A DNA stretch of 64,000 nucleotides from Deltaproteobacteria bacterium IMCC39524 (GCA_029667085.1 JARUHJ010000004.1:124001-188000); one strand, 5' to 3'. Positions 1-9,238 are shown, counted from the first letter of the stretch. Numbers and translations are program-made. Notes: generated by a model from the letters alone, not told the origin.

Positions 1-68
1 CAAAAGAACAAGACATGCTCGACGCACTTATCGTTCACCTCTCGACAGAGGAATCTAGGCACTTATGA
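1..68 (+). CDS. C-terminal end of an upstream protein (partial)
   Basis: The window opens inside a reading frame that stays open from base 3 and stops with TGA at 66-68. Twenty-one residues are visible, ending in STEESRHL, with no recognisable domain. Its stop overlaps the ATG of the next gene as ATGA, the same coupling seen between the next two genes. That junction is the main reason to treat it as coding. Too little remains to name it. Confidence 0.5.
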   Translation, partial: KEQDMLDALIVHLSTEESRHL

Positions 69-763
69 CGAAGTTATTACTCCTTCCCGGTCTCGACGGC
101 ACAGGGCTGGTTTTTGATCCCCTGCTGAAACACCTCCCTGAGGATATCGAGGTTCAGGTCGTGCGCTATCCAGCCGATCGCGTCATGTCTTTCCAGGAGC
201 ATGTCGATTTTGCCCGCAAACAATTACCCCGTAAGAAACCCTTCGTGTTATTGGCAGAATCATTCTCCGGACCGATCGGCCTGCAAATCCTCTCTGAGCC
301 ACCGGATAATCTGAAGGGTGTCCTTCTCGTTGCAACCTTTGCGCGTCACCCGACTCCTTTTTTTCTTGATGCGGGACTTTACCTGCCGCAGAAACTGATC
401 CTCAACCTCTTCACCAAAACATTTCTGGGTCGGTTTTTCTGCCTTGGCGGCGCGCCCTCTGAGGCCGTTAACATTTTTCAGAACGCGCTCAAGTCTGTTA
501 AGCTGAGTGTCCTTTCAAATCGCTTGAAGATCCTTGCTGAGCTGCCCCCCCCGCCAGAGATAAGTTTCTCTGGACCCTGCCTTTATCTGCAGGCAAAAAA
601 CGACCGCCTGATTCCTGAACGTGCGACAGTTCCCCTGCAACAGTTGCTGCCGCAATTGCAGATAGAGCAACGACCTGGCCCTCACATAACCCTTCTGGCT
701 CATCCGGAAACCGGTGCTCAAATAATCAGTAACTTTATTTCAGAGTTAACGGACGTGCCATGA
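65..763 (+). CDS. alpha/beta hydrolase
   Basis: The protein has 232 residues, normal for a small alpha/beta hydrolase. It opens with LLLLPGLDGTG, the usual oxyanion-hole region near the N-terminus. The nucleophile elbow reads AESFSG with Ser at about residue 66, so the first Gly of the classical GxSxG is Ala. An Asp in KNDRLIP and a His in GPHITLLAHP complete a plausible Ser-Asp-His triad. There is no signal peptide, so it should act in the cytoplasm. It is coupled by ATGA overlaps to the gene before it and to the DksA-like gene after it. The substrate cannot be told from sequence. Confidence 0.8.
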   Translation: MTKLLLLPGLDGTGLVFDPLLKHLPEDIEVQVVRYPADRVMSFQEHVDFARKQLPRKKPFVLLAESFSGPIGLQILSEPPDNLKGVLLVATFARHPTPFFLDAGLYLPQKLILNLFTKTFLGRFFCLGGAPSEAVNIFQNALKSVKLSVLSNRLKILAELPPPPEISFSGPCLYLQAKNDRLIPERATVPLQQLLPQLQIEQRPGPHITLLAHPETGAQIISNFISELTDVP

Positions 764-1122
764 ATGAACTGAGCGAACAACAGAAGCAGGAGCTCAACAA
801 GGAACTGCTCAATCTTCGCGACGAGTTGCAGACGTTGCTTGCAGACTCGTCAGATGGCGCACAACCGGTCAGCCTCGATGAGCCCATTGGCCGTCTTTCC
901 CGAATGGACGCCATGCAGCAGCAAAGCATGGTGCAGGCGAACCGACGCACCGCACAAACGCGACTGACGCGTATAGAAACAGCCCTGCGTCGATGCGCCG
1001 ATGATGACTATGGTTTGTGTGCGAGCTGCGAAGAAGAAATCGGCTACGCCCGTCTGAAAGCACAGCCGGAAACTCCATTTTGCATTGATTGTCAGAGTAA
1101 CAAGGAGACGCGCAGCAGGTAG
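760..1122 (+). CDS. DksA/TraR-family zinc-finger protein
   Basis: This is a 120-residue protein with an N-terminal helical, probably coiled-coil half (residues 1-80) and a C-terminal C4 zinc finger: CASC near residue 87 and CIDC near residue 110, spaced as in the DksA/TraR family. Members bind RNA polymerase through the secondary channel and change promoter response, often with ppGpp. Whether this one acts that way is inference, since full-length DksA is longer and many bacteria carry several paralogs. The start ATG overlaps the hydrolase stop by four bases, so the two are probably translated together. Confidence 0.8.
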   Translation: MNELSEQQKQELNKELLNLRDELQTLLADSSDGAQPVSLDEPIGRLSRMDAMQQQSMVQANRRTAQTRLTRIETALRRCADDDYGLCASCEEEIGYARLKAQPETPFCIDCQSNKETRSR

Positions 1123-1170
1123 CGAGATTAAAATCCTTCCCCACGCCCCGCGCCACCCGCCACGGATCCT

Positions 1171-1851
1171 ATGAAACGTTCTTCAAGAAACCGCCTGACA
1201 GAAAAGGAGACCTTTCTCTTCCCGAGCGACTCGCTGTTCGACAAAGTTGGCCGCGCCGTTTGCAAGGCGGGCTGCTTGCCACGCAAAGAATTATTCGAAG
1301 CATGGGAGGTTGCCCGACGAGTCAGACGACGCTTCCGAAGCGGACGCGTGGTTGACCTGGCGTGCGGTCATGGTTTGGCCGCAGCTCTTCTTCTGCTCCT
1401 CGATGATAGCTCACCGGTTGCTCTCGCCGTAGATCGCACTCTCCCCGCCTCGGCCAATAAACTTTATCAGGCTCTGCTCGAAAGCTGGCCAAGGCTTGAA
1501 GGTCGGATCGAATTTATCGAAATGTCATTGGAGAAAGTTGTCCTGGAATCCACGGACCTTGTCGTTTCCGTTCACGCTTGCGGGAGTTTGTCTGACCTGG
1601 TTCTACAGCAGGCCGTAAAAGCACAGGCACGACTGGCCCTGCTACCATGTTGCCACAACCTGAAAGATGCTGACCAGGGCGGACTTAGCGGTTGGCTCGA
1701 AGGTCCACTGGCCGCAGATGTTGTCAGGGCTCAGCATTTGCGCAACCATGGTTACACGATTTTCACACAGCAGATACCGGCTGACATCACACCCAAGAAT
1801 CGTCTCCTGATGGCTGAACCTTCCACGTCCATTGATAGAACTCACCTTTGA
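1171..1851 (+). CDS. class I SAM-dependent methyltransferase
   Basis: The protein has 226 residues. A Rossmann SAM-binding motif, VVDLACGHGLAAAL, lies near residue 60, followed by an acidic-end strand ALAVDRT. Later motifs VSVHACGS and LLPCCHN resemble the Methyltransf_32 type group, where the His/Cys-rich segments are conserved. It contains no transmembrane segment. It follows the DksA-like gene by 48 bases and probably belongs to the same transcript. The methyl acceptor is unknown; RNA is a guess from the family resemblance only. Confidence 0.65.
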   Translation: MKRSSRNRLTEKETFLFPSDSLFDKVGRAVCKAGCLPRKELFEAWEVARRVRRRFRSGRVVDLACGHGLAAALLLLLDDSSPVALAVDRTLPASANKLYQALLESWPRLEGRIEFIEMSLEKVVLESTDLVVSVHACGSLSDLVLQQAVKAQARLALLPCCHNLKDADQGGLSGWLEGPLAADVVRAQHLRNHGYTIFTQQIPADITPKNRLLMAEPSTSIDRTHL

Positions 1852-1949
1852 CCTACTGTTCTATTTGGGTTACATTTTTACTGTTCCATTCGGCCAACGA
1901 CCGGGGAACGATTCTGGATTGACAAGCAAGCCTAAGACTGGAGGTCATC

Positions 1950-2561
1950 TTGAAAGCTCTGCAACTCTTCTTCCTTCTGCTGCTCTTCGCAGCCCCTCTA
2001 TACGCCGAGCAGGCACTTGTGCTGTCAGAGATTGAACGCATCCAGGAAAAAATCTGGTATCTGCAAAAAGACCTGGTTGAACAGAAGACCTCCCTCAAAG
2101 AACAGCAAAAACAGCTAAAACTTCTCGTCAACAAAACGCAAGCCTCGCAAACTGACATAAATGAAAAGTTTGCAAGTCAACTCCAAGTGGTTGAAACTCA
2201 AACAGAGAGAATCAAGCAAGCGCTCGCTGAGCTCGAACCCATGACGAAATCACTAGGTTCACTCACGGACCAGTTCATTCTTCAAAACAACACGATTGTG
2301 GAGCAGTCTGACAAAATCAGAGCTCTGCAAGGGCAGTTGCAGAAGATGCAGGCTGAATTCTCTTCTGTACAGGAGAAGACAAACAAAGCACTGTCTGAAA
2401 CACAAGCGCAGGTCGATGAAACCCGCTCAAAGATCGACGCCTTGGGGCAGGATGTTGGCGGCCAGGTTGAACAGATCAGCATGTGGGGGATGGGTGCCGC
2501 TCTAATCCTGGCAGTGATGCTGACCTTTATTATCGTCAGTCGCAAGGATAAAAAGCACTAA
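1950..2561 (+). CDS. exported or membrane-anchored coiled-coil protein
   Basis: The start is TTG at 1950, with GGAG just upstream. The 203-residue product begins with a signal-like hydrophobic stretch (KALQLFFLLLLFAAPLYA). About 140 residues of Glu/Gln/Lys-rich heptads follow, spanning roughly residues 25-165 and predicted to be coiled coil. It ends with a single transmembrane helix (about 175-196) and a basic tail RKDKKH. The topology suggests a periplasmic coiled coil held by a C-terminal anchor. No enzymatic motif is present and the family is not recognised. It stands alone, 99 bases after the methyltransferase. Confidence 0.65.
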   Translation: MKALQLFFLLLLFAAPLYAEQALVLSEIERIQEKIWYLQKDLVEQKTSLKEQQKQLKLLVNKTQASQTDINEKFASQLQVVETQTERIKQALAELEPMTKSLGSLTDQFILQNNTIVEQSDKIRALQGQLQKMQAEFSSVQEKTNKALSETQAQVDETRSKIDALGQDVGGQVEQISMWGMGAALILAVMLTFIIVSRKDKKH

Positions 2562-2564
2562 AGG

Positions 2565-2587
2565 GTTGAGGTTCCTTTCCCCTCAAC
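2565..2587 (+). terminator. possible weak terminator hairpin
   Basis: GTTGAGG (2565-2571) pairs with CCTCAAC (2581-2587) around a 9-base loop just after the coiled-coil gene. No strong T-run follows, so termination is uncertain. Confidence 0.3.
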
Positions 2588-2652
2588 TTACTGACAATGC
2601 AAAACATCTGTCCCTTATTTGGGTAGCTTCCGGAGAAAGATAGAGGGTGTTG

Positions 2653-3030
2653 ATGAAATATAATACTCAGATAATCAATGAGAGAAAAATTGTCTTCTGT
2701 CGCTTGGAGGGTGATCCAAATATTGAAGAGGCTGTCGCATTAGCAATAAGCCTCCGTGAGAAGGCCGCACAATTAAACTTTAACGTCTTCTATGATGCTC
2801 GCAAGCTGCGCGTGCCTGAGAGCATCATGCCTGCGCATGACTTTTCAACAAAACTGTCATCGCTGCTTGGAACGTCTATTCTCCGAGCCGTGAAGGTCGC
2901 TTTTCTTTATGAACCAAGTAAATACGATTCCCACTGGAAGTTTTGGGAGGATGTTTCCATGAACAGAGGATTGCAATTTATGGGCTTCACTGATGAAAAA
3001 GAAGCCATGGTATGGTTGGCGAGCCAATGA
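2653..3030 (+). CDS. hypothetical protein, possible SpoIIAA/STAS-like fold
   Basis: The ATG at 2653 gives 125 residues; GTG 2647 and TTG 2650 in the same frame are also possible. The pattern is a short strand-rich N-terminus, then FNVFYDARKL, then a helix and a second strand KVAFLYEPSK, ending with GFTDEKEAMVWL. This order resembles the SpoIIAA-like/STAS proteins in which the last helix packs under a sheet, but the similarity is by eye and weak. No signal peptide or membrane segment is seen. The gene ends 28 bases from the convergent DHH gene. Confidence 0.55.
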   Translation: MKYNTQIINERKIVFCRLEGDPNIEEAVALAISLREKAAQLNFNVFYDARKLRVPESIMPAHDFSTKLSSLLGTSILRAVKVAFLYEPSKYDSHWKFWEDVSMNRGLQFMGFTDEKEAMVWLASQ

Positions 3031-3058
3031 TATACAGAGACCTTTTTCTAGTGAGCGA

Positions 3059-3970
3059 TCAACTCGTCGACTTGATAAACTCAACCATCTCGTGAAGAAT
3101 GTCTTCCGCCTCTTCATAGGGGACCTGGCAGGTTCCCACCACCTTGTGACCGCCACCACCGTATTTAAGCATCAGGGAGCCGACGTCCACGGTTGCCGTC
3201 CGGTTGAGAACACTGTATCCCACCGAAAAAGAGACGAATTTGCCATCTTTACCATCAAGAACGCGGATAGAGATGTTCGCTTCCGGATAGAGAGAATAGA
3301 TGAGAAAACGGTTTGACGGGGGAGCCATGCCGGCAATACGGAAATCTGAGATAACGATCGATCCGTCTAACCAGGTACAAGTCTTGTAAAATCTCTTGGC
3401 TTTTTCGGTGCTCTCAAAGTAGACGTCGGTGCGTTCCTTCGTATCCGGATGAGCCAGGATTTCATCGATCGACATGTCCCCGATCATATCAACCAGGTTA
3501 CGGCAATAAGCCAGATTACTGATAGTGTAAGTCTTGCTATAACCGAGCCCGGTTCGCGGGTCACAGAGGAAACCGAGGAGAACCCAGCCGGTGGGGTTGA
3601 GAATCTCCTCTTCGCTCAACTGCGCGGAGTCAAGCTTGTCGGCATACTCGAGAAGCTCTTCAAACCGTTCAAACTTTTCAGCACCGTAGTAATTGCAGAT
3701 CACACGGGCAGCGCTTGGTGCCATCTGGCTTGAGCCTTTGTAGCGGCCATCAAGGTCATTTCGTTCAATTTCACTGGAATGATGATCGAACCAGAGGCCA
3801 CACCCAGGGACATAAGGGACATTGGCCAGGATATCATTCCCTGTGACAGAAATTTTGCCGTCTTGAAGGTCTTTTGGATGGGCATAGACCATCTCATCCA
3901 TCATGCCGAGTTCTTTTAAGAGAACCGCACAGCAGATGCCGTCAAAATCGGAGCGAGTCAACAATCTCAT
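3059..3970 (-). CDS. DHH-family phosphoesterase
   Basis: The product has 303 residues. An N-terminal DHH domain shows LTRSDFDGICCAVLL (metal-binding Asp residues) and the signature FDHHSSE near residue 60. The C-terminal half ends in YGGGGHKVVGT, the DHHA1 substrate motif. Family members are nano-RNases, oligonucleotide or c-di-AMP/pApA phosphodiesterases, or exopolyphosphatase-like enzymes. There are no CBS or GGDEF modules, so it is a stand-alone soluble enzyme. The start ATG at 3970 follows a TTGGAG ribosome site. Which phosphodiester it cleaves is not determined by sequence alone. Confidence 0.8.
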   Translation of the reverse strand: MRLLTRSDFDGICCAVLLKELGMMDEMVYAHPKDLQDGKISVTGNDILANVPYVPGCGLWFDHHSSEIERNDLDGRYKGSSQMAPSAARVICNYYGAEKFERFEELLEYADKLDSAQLSEEEILNPTGWVLLGFLCDPRTGLGYSKTYTISNLAYCRNLVDMIGDMSIDEILAHPDTKERTDVYFESTEKAKRFYKTCTWLDGSIVISDFRIAGMAPPSNRFLIYSLYPEANISIRVLDGKDGKFVSFSVGYSVLNRTATVDVGSLMLKYGGGGHKVVGTCQVPYEEAEDILHEMVEFIKSTS

Positions 3971-4095
3971 GCAAGTTTCTCCAACTAAAGAGTATGTAGC
4001 GTAATTAGTAAAACTGCGTCACTAAAAGAAGCAACAGGTATCAGAAGAACACTCAAGTCGCAACAAGTTTCCTGGCAGCACGATTGCAACCAGGT

Positions 4096-5505
4096 TTAAT
4101 CCGCACCCTGCAAACAGGAGAGAACCTGGTCACCGGCCTTGTATGCCGCATTGACACAATCATTGAGACCGATGCCAAAGAAAGAATTGCCCGTCAGGAT
4201 CAAACCGGGATGATTCTTCAGGCGCGCCTCTATCGCAAGCAGTCGCTCCGCATGGCCGACAACATACTGGGGGATAGCGCGCTGGTGACGAAAGATTCGC
4301 ACAAAATCAGGTTCTGCCTCTATTCCCATGATCTTCTTGAGCTCAGCCATGGTTCTTTCTTTAACCTCGGCATCGCTCAGATCGATCGCCTCAGGAGTCG
4401 TGGCGCCCCCCATCATGGAACGCAGCATGACGTGGCCTTCCGGTGCACGTTGCGGGAAGATGCTCGAATCCCACAGCGTACCAAGGATATTACAGCCCTC
4501 TTTCTTCGGGATCAGGTAACCAAAACCATCCAGGTCACGAGCCACTTTTTCCTGCTCATAACCGAAACAGATCACGTTCATCGGTGCGTAGGGAATGGCG
4601 CCAAGAAGTTCAGACAATTCACCGTCGACCGACCAGGTCAGCTCTTTGAGGACATGGGCCGGTGCTGCAGAAACAACAACATCGGCATCATAGTTAGAAC
4701 CGTCAGACAGGCGCAGCTCCCAGCCACCATCGATCTTTTTCAAACCGGCAACAGCCTGACCGGTCCGGACCTCACCTTTAAGACCCCTGACCGTGCCGTC
4801 AGTCAGCTCCTGGATACCACCGACAAAAGAGGTCAGTACGCCGCCCGGTCCAGCGGCACTTGCGACCTGCTTGCCGGCCTTGACTTCGGCCCTCTTTTTC
4901 TTGGCCAGCAGCATCATGGCTCTGAGCAGGCCACCATACTCCTGCTCCAGCTCGTGAATGCGTGGGAAGCAACTCTTCAGGCTCATAGTCTCCGGGTTGC
5001 CGGCAAAGATCCCCGAAACCATTGGCCCGATCAATTTGTCGAGGGCTTCCGCGCCAAGGCGACGACGGGCAAAATCAGCCAGGGTTTCATCAACGCCATC
5101 GGTGCGCTTGGGCTTGATGAACTCCTGGGCCAGACGAATCTTGCCAGGCCAGCTGATCAGTTTCGACTGCAAAAACATCGGTCCGTTTTCCGGCAGGCGG
5201 TTGAGGATTCCGCCACTGTAGATGAAGCGCTTGCGGGCGTTATCATTGGAACGCTCAAGCTGATCCCGAATACCAAGCTGATCACACAGCTCCAGAGTCA
5301 TCGGTTTGCTATCAAGAAAGCCGTTCGGCCCCCATTCGCAGAGATAACCCTCTTCCTTGATACTCCAGATTTTGCCACCGGTTCTCTCCTCTCGCTCGAA
5401 AACCGTGACCTCGACATCCAGACCGGCTTCACTGGCAAGACGCTCGATGGTAAAGGCAGTACTCAAGCCGGAGATGCCGGCACCAATGATTGCAATTTTT
5501 TTCAT
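4096..5505 (-). CDS. hemG: protoporphyrinogen oxidase (HemG/HemY type)
   Basis: The ATG at 5505 follows CCGGAG and places the FAD-binding motif IAIIGAGISGL at the extreme N-terminus; the longer open frame to 5559 runs into repeat DNA. The protein has 469 residues, as usual for the FAD-dependent protoporphyrinogen IX oxidase (HemY/PPOX) family, with EREERTGGK and EWGPNGF in the dinucleotide region and a C-terminal TGNSFFGIGLNDC motif. It catalyses the six-electron oxidation to protoporphyrin IX. The ferrochelatase and uroporphyrinogen decarboxylase genes lie 14 kb away in this window. Naming differs between groups (hemG, hemY, pgoX). Confidence 0.9.
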   Translation of the reverse strand: MKKIAIIGAGISGLSTAFTIERLASEAGLDVEVTVFEREERTGGKIWSIKEEGYLCEWGPNGFLDSKPMTLELCDQLGIRDQLERSNDNARKRFIYSGGILNRLPENGPMFLQSKLISWPGKIRLAQEFIKPKRTDGVDETLADFARRRLGAEALDKLIGPMVSGIFAGNPETMSLKSCFPRIHELEQEYGGLLRAMMLLAKKKRAEVKAGKQVASAAGPGGVLTSFVGGIQELTDGTVRGLKGEVRTGQAVAGLKKIDGGWELRLSDGSNYDADVVVSAAPAHVLKELTWSVDGELSELLGAIPYAPMNVICFGYEQEKVARDLDGFGYLIPKKEGCNILGTLWDSSIFPQRAPEGHVMLRSMMGGATTPEAIDLSDAEVKERTMAELKKIMGIEAEPDFVRIFRHQRAIPQYVVGHAERLLAIEARLKNHPGLILTGNSFFGIGLNDCVNAAYKAGDQVLSCLQGAD

Positions 5506-5521
5506 GATTAACTCCGGAAAT

Positions 5522-5585
5522 AGGGTTAAGGGTACAGGGCTAAGGTAAACGGAAACCATTCACCCTGAGCCCTTATCCCTGAACC
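5522..5585. repeat. inverted heptamer-array repeat, family B copy 1
   Basis: The left arm 5522-5544 is built of 7-base units of the form AGGGYTA (AGGGTTA, AGGGTAC, AGGGCTA). The right arm 5561-5585 carries the complementary units. The two arms could fold into an imperfect cruciform or RNA hairpin between hemG and the SDR gene. A related copy lies on the other side of the SDR gene at 6536-6590. Confidence 0.7.
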
Positions 5586-5590
5586 TCCCG

Positions 5591-6523
5591 TTAATGTCCT
5601 ATCGAGCCAAAGTATCCCATATTCGGTTTATCCAGTTGCGCAATAACATTCTTCAACCCGGCCGCCAGGTTCGGATATCTCAAGGTGACGCCAAGCTGAT
5701 CGATCATCTTACGGTTATCCATGCGCCGGGTCTCTGTAAGGTAAGAAAGCATCATCGGATTCATGACACGTTTCGCTTCTTCCATATCAACCTGCGGCAA
5801 AGGCGGCAGGTCAAGCAACTCAGAGACAAGGTTGAAATATTGTGTCATGGTTCCCGGCTGGCCGTCACTGACATTAAAAACATCACCAGCAGCGGCTGTT
5901 TCAGCGGCTTTCACGCTGACGACAGCCAGATCATCGGCATGGATGCGATTGGTCGGTGGCGATTCTTCCTCTCGCAGCACCGGGTGCCCCTGCTGAATCC
6001 TCGCCAGTGGGAGCCGACCAGGGCCATAGATACCGGTCACCCGGAGGATAACAACCGGGACCGAGTGCTCCTGCCCCCACTCCTGCAAGGTGGTTTCGGC
6101 ATCAACGCGACGTTGCGCGCGGCTGGTCTGAGGATTCAGGGGCGTCTCCTCGGTGACCCATTCACCACCACAATCACCATACACGCCGCTGGTGCTCATA
6201 TAAACCACTTTGTCTGGCAACGGCCCGGCACCGACAGCCTGGCAAAAGCTGCGCATGCGGCTGTCGAAAGGACCGCCGCCGGTCGGAGGGGCAAAATAGT
6301 AAACCAGCTTTCCGCCTGTCGGCAGATCACTGAGTGAGGTTAAATCATCCAGAGTCCCCATGACCGGCACGATGCCATAGCTCCGCAAGCGCTCAGCGCC
6401 CTCTTCGGAACGAACCAGCCCGGAGACTTTTCGCCCCGCCTGCTTCTCCAACTGGGCGACTCGAACGCCGATATCACCGCAACCAACAATCAGGATATCA
6501 GGTAATGAGTTTGTGTTTTTCAT
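5591..6523 (-). CDS. NAD(P)-dependent SDR/epimerase-like protein (YeeZ-type)
   Basis: The protein has 310 residues from ATG 6523; GTG 6529 is an alternative start. The N-terminal dinucleotide motif ILIVGCGDIGVRVA and the later STSGVYGDCGG and ILRVTGIYGPGR segments identify an extended short-chain dehydrogenase/epimerase fold. The active-site region reads SGVYG rather than the usual YxxxK, as in the atypical YeeZ-like subgroup. It sits between hemG and pepN on the minus strand and is bracketed on both sides by related heptamer repeats. Its substrate is unknown. Confidence 0.75.
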   Translation of the reverse strand: MKNTNSLPDILIVGCGDIGVRVAQLEKQAGRKVSGLVRSEEGAERLRSYGIVPVMGTLDDLTSLSDLPTGGKLVYYFAPPTGGGPFDSRMRSFCQAVGAGPLPDKVVYMSTSGVYGDCGGEWVTEETPLNPQTSRAQRRVDAETTLQEWGQEHSVPVVILRVTGIYGPGRLPLARIQQGHPVLREEESPPTNRIHADDLAVVSVKAAETAAAGDVFNVSDGQPGTMTQYFNLVSELLDLPPLPQVDMEEAKRVMNPMMLSYLTETRRMDNRKMIDQLGVTLRYPNLAAGLKNVIAQLDKPNMGYFGSIGH

Positions 6524-6535
6524 AGTCACTTATTC

Positions 6536-6590
6536 GTTAAGGGTTCTGGGTCCTAGGCTTTTTTCCTTAGATTCTGTGCCCTTAACCCTG
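6536..6590. repeat. inverted heptamer-array repeat, family B copy 2
   Basis: The left arm 6536-6557 and right arm 6565-6590 are inverted with respect to each other. The reverse complement of the right arm (CAGGGTTAAGGGCACAG then AATCTAAGG) closely matches the left arm of the copy at 5522. This places one copy on each side of the SDR gene. Confidence 0.65.
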
Positions 6591-6598
6591 CACCAGGG

Positions 6599-9238
6599 TC
6601 AAAGCGATTTTCCTACAATCTCTCCTACATCCGTGGAGAGATTCTCCTGACGCTGAATACGCTCCAACTGAACTTTCATCATGCCCTGACGCTCACTGTC
6701 GTAACGCCGCCAACGACTTAAAGGAGAGACCAGCCTGGCGGCAACTTGGGGGTTGAGTGTGTCGAGCTCAATCACCCGGTCAGCTAAAAAGGCGTACCCG
6801 GCACCGGACAGGTCATGGAATCGAACCGGGTTACCCTGGGCAAAAGCACCAACCAGGGAACGCACCCGGTTCGGGTTGCGCATGGTAAAGTCCGGATGTG
6901 CCATCAACGTCTCTATTTCAGTGAGAGTCTCCGCTTGCGGCGAGGTTGCCTGCAAGGTGAACCATTTATCGACCACCAGGGGATCGGTCTCAAATTGATG
7001 GTAGAAAGCAGCAAGAGCTTCTTCCCAACGGAGCAATCGATTATGGACCAGGCAGGTCAGCGCCGCCATGCGGTCCGTCATATTGTCCGCATCAACAAAA
7101 CGATCGAAGCAGTTCTGCTGGATAGAGGGGGTATCGAGCAAGGCCAGATAACCGAGGCAGAGATTCTTCAGGCTGCGGCGACCGATCGCCTGCGAGGTCA
7201 AGGAATAGAGGCCATTATCCTGCATTTCTCCGAGAACCGCGGTAAATTCCTCTTGTAACTCCAACGCCAGAGTTTTACGCAAAGTTTGACGGGCAGCATG
7301 AATCGCACCCGGGTCAGCCACGCCCATGGCTTCGGCAAGCTCCACTTCGCCCGGCAGGGTCAAGGCGAGAGACAAGAGTGCAGGATCCGCCTCCCGGTCC
7401 TGCAGAGCAGAACGGAACGCTGCAAGAAAATCTCCGGGAACCTCAGCTGTCCGTTTTGCCCTGATATCACCGACCATCTCCAGAAGAAGGTCCGTCGCCA
7501 GTCGCTGTCCAGCCTCCCAGCGATTGAAAGCGTCGCTGTCATTGGCAAAGAGGAAAGTCAGAGCCTCTCTGTCGTAAGCATAATGAACCTTAACGGGGGC
7601 AGAGAAATCACGCAGCAGTGAAGGCACGGGCGCAACAGAGAGGTTGACAAAGGTGAAGGTCTGTTCAGCCTCGCAAACTTTAAGGGTTCGTGAGCCAATT
7701 TGTGCTTTTTTCTCATGGTCAAGTTGCAGAGGCAGGTCCTGGCCATCGGGTCCCAGCAGACCGACCCGTAAAGGAATCAGTAAAGGCTGCTTTGCAGACT
7801 GTTCGGGGGTCTCGGGACAAGACTGGCGTACCGTAAGGCAGAAGGTCTTGGCTTCGTCATCGTAGCGACCCTCGATATCGAGAACCGGCGTGCCGGCCTG
7901 GCTGTACCAACGCTTGAATTGATTCAAGTCAGTGCCGGTCGCATCCGCCATCGCCGCGAGGAAATCATCAGTGGTCACCGCCTGTCCGTCATGCCGTTCA
8001 AAGTAGAGTTTCATGCCCCGCTGAAAGCCTTCTTTACCAAGCAGGGTCTGGTACATGCGAATCACTTCGGCGCCTTTATTATAGACCGTCGCCGTATAGA
8101 AATTGTTGATCTCGATATACGATTCGGGACGCACGGGATGAGACATCGGCCCGGCGTCTTCGGGGAATTGAAAATTGCGCAACAGCCGAACTTCGCCGAT
8201 CCGCTTGACCGCCCGCGACCCCATGTCGGCAGAAAACTCCTGATCACGGAAGACCGTCAAGCCCTCCTTGAGGCTGAGCTGGAACCAGTCGCGGCAGGTG
8301 ACCCGGTTGCCGGTCCAGTTATGGAAATACTCGTGACCGATTACACCTTCAATGCCCTGGAAATCAACATCTGTTGCTGTCTCAGCTTTGGCCAGAACGT
8401 ACTTGGAGTTAAAAACATTCAGCCCCTTGTTCTCCATCGCCCCCATGTTGAAGTCATCAACCGCGACCACCTTGTACTCATCGAGGTCGTATTCCAGGCC
8501 GAAGACCTCTTCGTCCCAGCGCATGGCGTTTTTCAACGAAAGCATGGCATGCTCGCACTTATAGCGATTCCGCTCCTCGACAAAGATCTGCAGGCTGACC
8601 TTGCGCCCCGACATAGTGACGAAGCTATCATCTATAGCGGTGAGTTTGCCTGCCACCAGGGCAAACAGGTAACTCGGTTTCGGGAAAGGGTCTTCGAATC
8701 TTGCATAGTGGCGCCCGTCATCAAGCTGTCCCGACTCAATCAGGTTACCGTTGGCAAGCAGCACAGGGTTGGTTTCCAGATCACCAACCAGGGTCGTGGT
8801 AAAGCGCGCCATGACATCAGGACGATCCGGATAGAAGGTGATTTTGCGAAAGCCCTGGGCCTCGCACTGGGTACAGAAAATCTCGCTGGCGCGATACAGA
8901 CCCTCCAACGCGGTATTGCCCTCGGGGTTAATCTCGACCAGTGTCTCCAGGACAAAACGTTCCGGCACAACCCGAATCGTCAGGCCTTCGCTATCAACCC
9001 GGTACTCACCGGCAGTCAACTCCCGACCATCGAGCTTTATGGACAGCAGCTCAAGCTGCCGGCCATGGAGATGCAGATCAGGCCTTTTTTCTGAGCAATC
9101 CGGGTTGGCTTTAAATTGAATAGTCGCGCAAACTCTGGTTTGTGCAGGTGAGAGTTCTACATGAAGATCGACCGTTTCAACCAGGTATGACGGTGGCCGA
9201 TAATCTTTAAGATAAATTGTTTGCAGTTTCGATTTCAT
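6599..9238 (-). CDS. pepN: aminopeptidase N (M1 family)
   Basis: This 879-residue protein has the length of E. coli-type PepN. The exopeptidase motif GAMEN lies near residue 264. The zinc site HEYFHNWTGNRVTCRDW starts near residue 301 and supplies HExxH and the downstream Glu. The C-terminal half carries the alpha-helical DUF3458-type region. It removes N-terminal residues from peptides in the cytoplasm; no signal peptide is seen. The start follows AGGACTTGA. It is upstream of the SDR gene on the same strand, with a repeat between them. Confidence 0.95.
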   Translation of the reverse strand: MKSKLQTIYLKDYRPPSYLVETVDLHVELSPAQTRVCATIQFKANPDCSEKRPDLHLHGRQLELLSIKLDGRELTAGEYRVDSEGLTIRVVPERFVLETLVEINPEGNTALEGLYRASEIFCTQCEAQGFRKITFYPDRPDVMARFTTTLVGDLETNPVLLANGNLIESGQLDDGRHYARFEDPFPKPSYLFALVAGKLTAIDDSFVTMSGRKVSLQIFVEERNRYKCEHAMLSLKNAMRWDEEVFGLEYDLDEYKVVAVDDFNMGAMENKGLNVFNSKYVLAKAETATDVDFQGIEGVIGHEYFHNWTGNRVTCRDWFQLSLKEGLTVFRDQEFSADMGSRAVKRIGEVRLLRNFQFPEDAGPMSHPVRPESYIEINNFYTATVYNKGAEVIRMYQTLLGKEGFQRGMKLYFERHDGQAVTTDDFLAAMADATGTDLNQFKRWYSQAGTPVLDIEGRYDDEAKTFCLTVRQSCPETPEQSAKQPLLIPLRVGLLGPDGQDLPLQLDHEKKAQIGSRTLKVCEAEQTFTFVNLSVAPVPSLLRDFSAPVKVHYAYDREALTFLFANDSDAFNRWEAGQRLATDLLLEMVGDIRAKRTAEVPGDFLAAFRSALQDREADPALLSLALTLPGEVELAEAMGVADPGAIHAARQTLRKTLALELQEEFTAVLGEMQDNGLYSLTSQAIGRRSLKNLCLGYLALLDTPSIQQNCFDRFVDADNMTDRMAALTCLVHNRLLRWEEALAAFYHQFETDPLVVDKWFTLQATSPQAETLTEIETLMAHPDFTMRNPNRVRSLVGAFAQGNPVRFHDLSGAGYAFLADRVIELDTLNPQVAARLVSPLSRWRRYDSERQGMMKVQLERIQRQENLSTDVGEIVGKSL

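Noticed and set aside
4084-5511. Long plus-strand frame of 475 codons opposite hemG
   Set aside because: It is a shadow of the GC-rich codon pattern of hemG. The product is rich in Arg, Gln and Thr without motifs, while the minus strand encodes a clear FAD enzyme.
7919-9094. Plus-strand frame of 391 codons opposite pepN
   Set aside because: It lies entirely within the M1 aminopeptidase gene, which has all catalytic motifs on the other strand.
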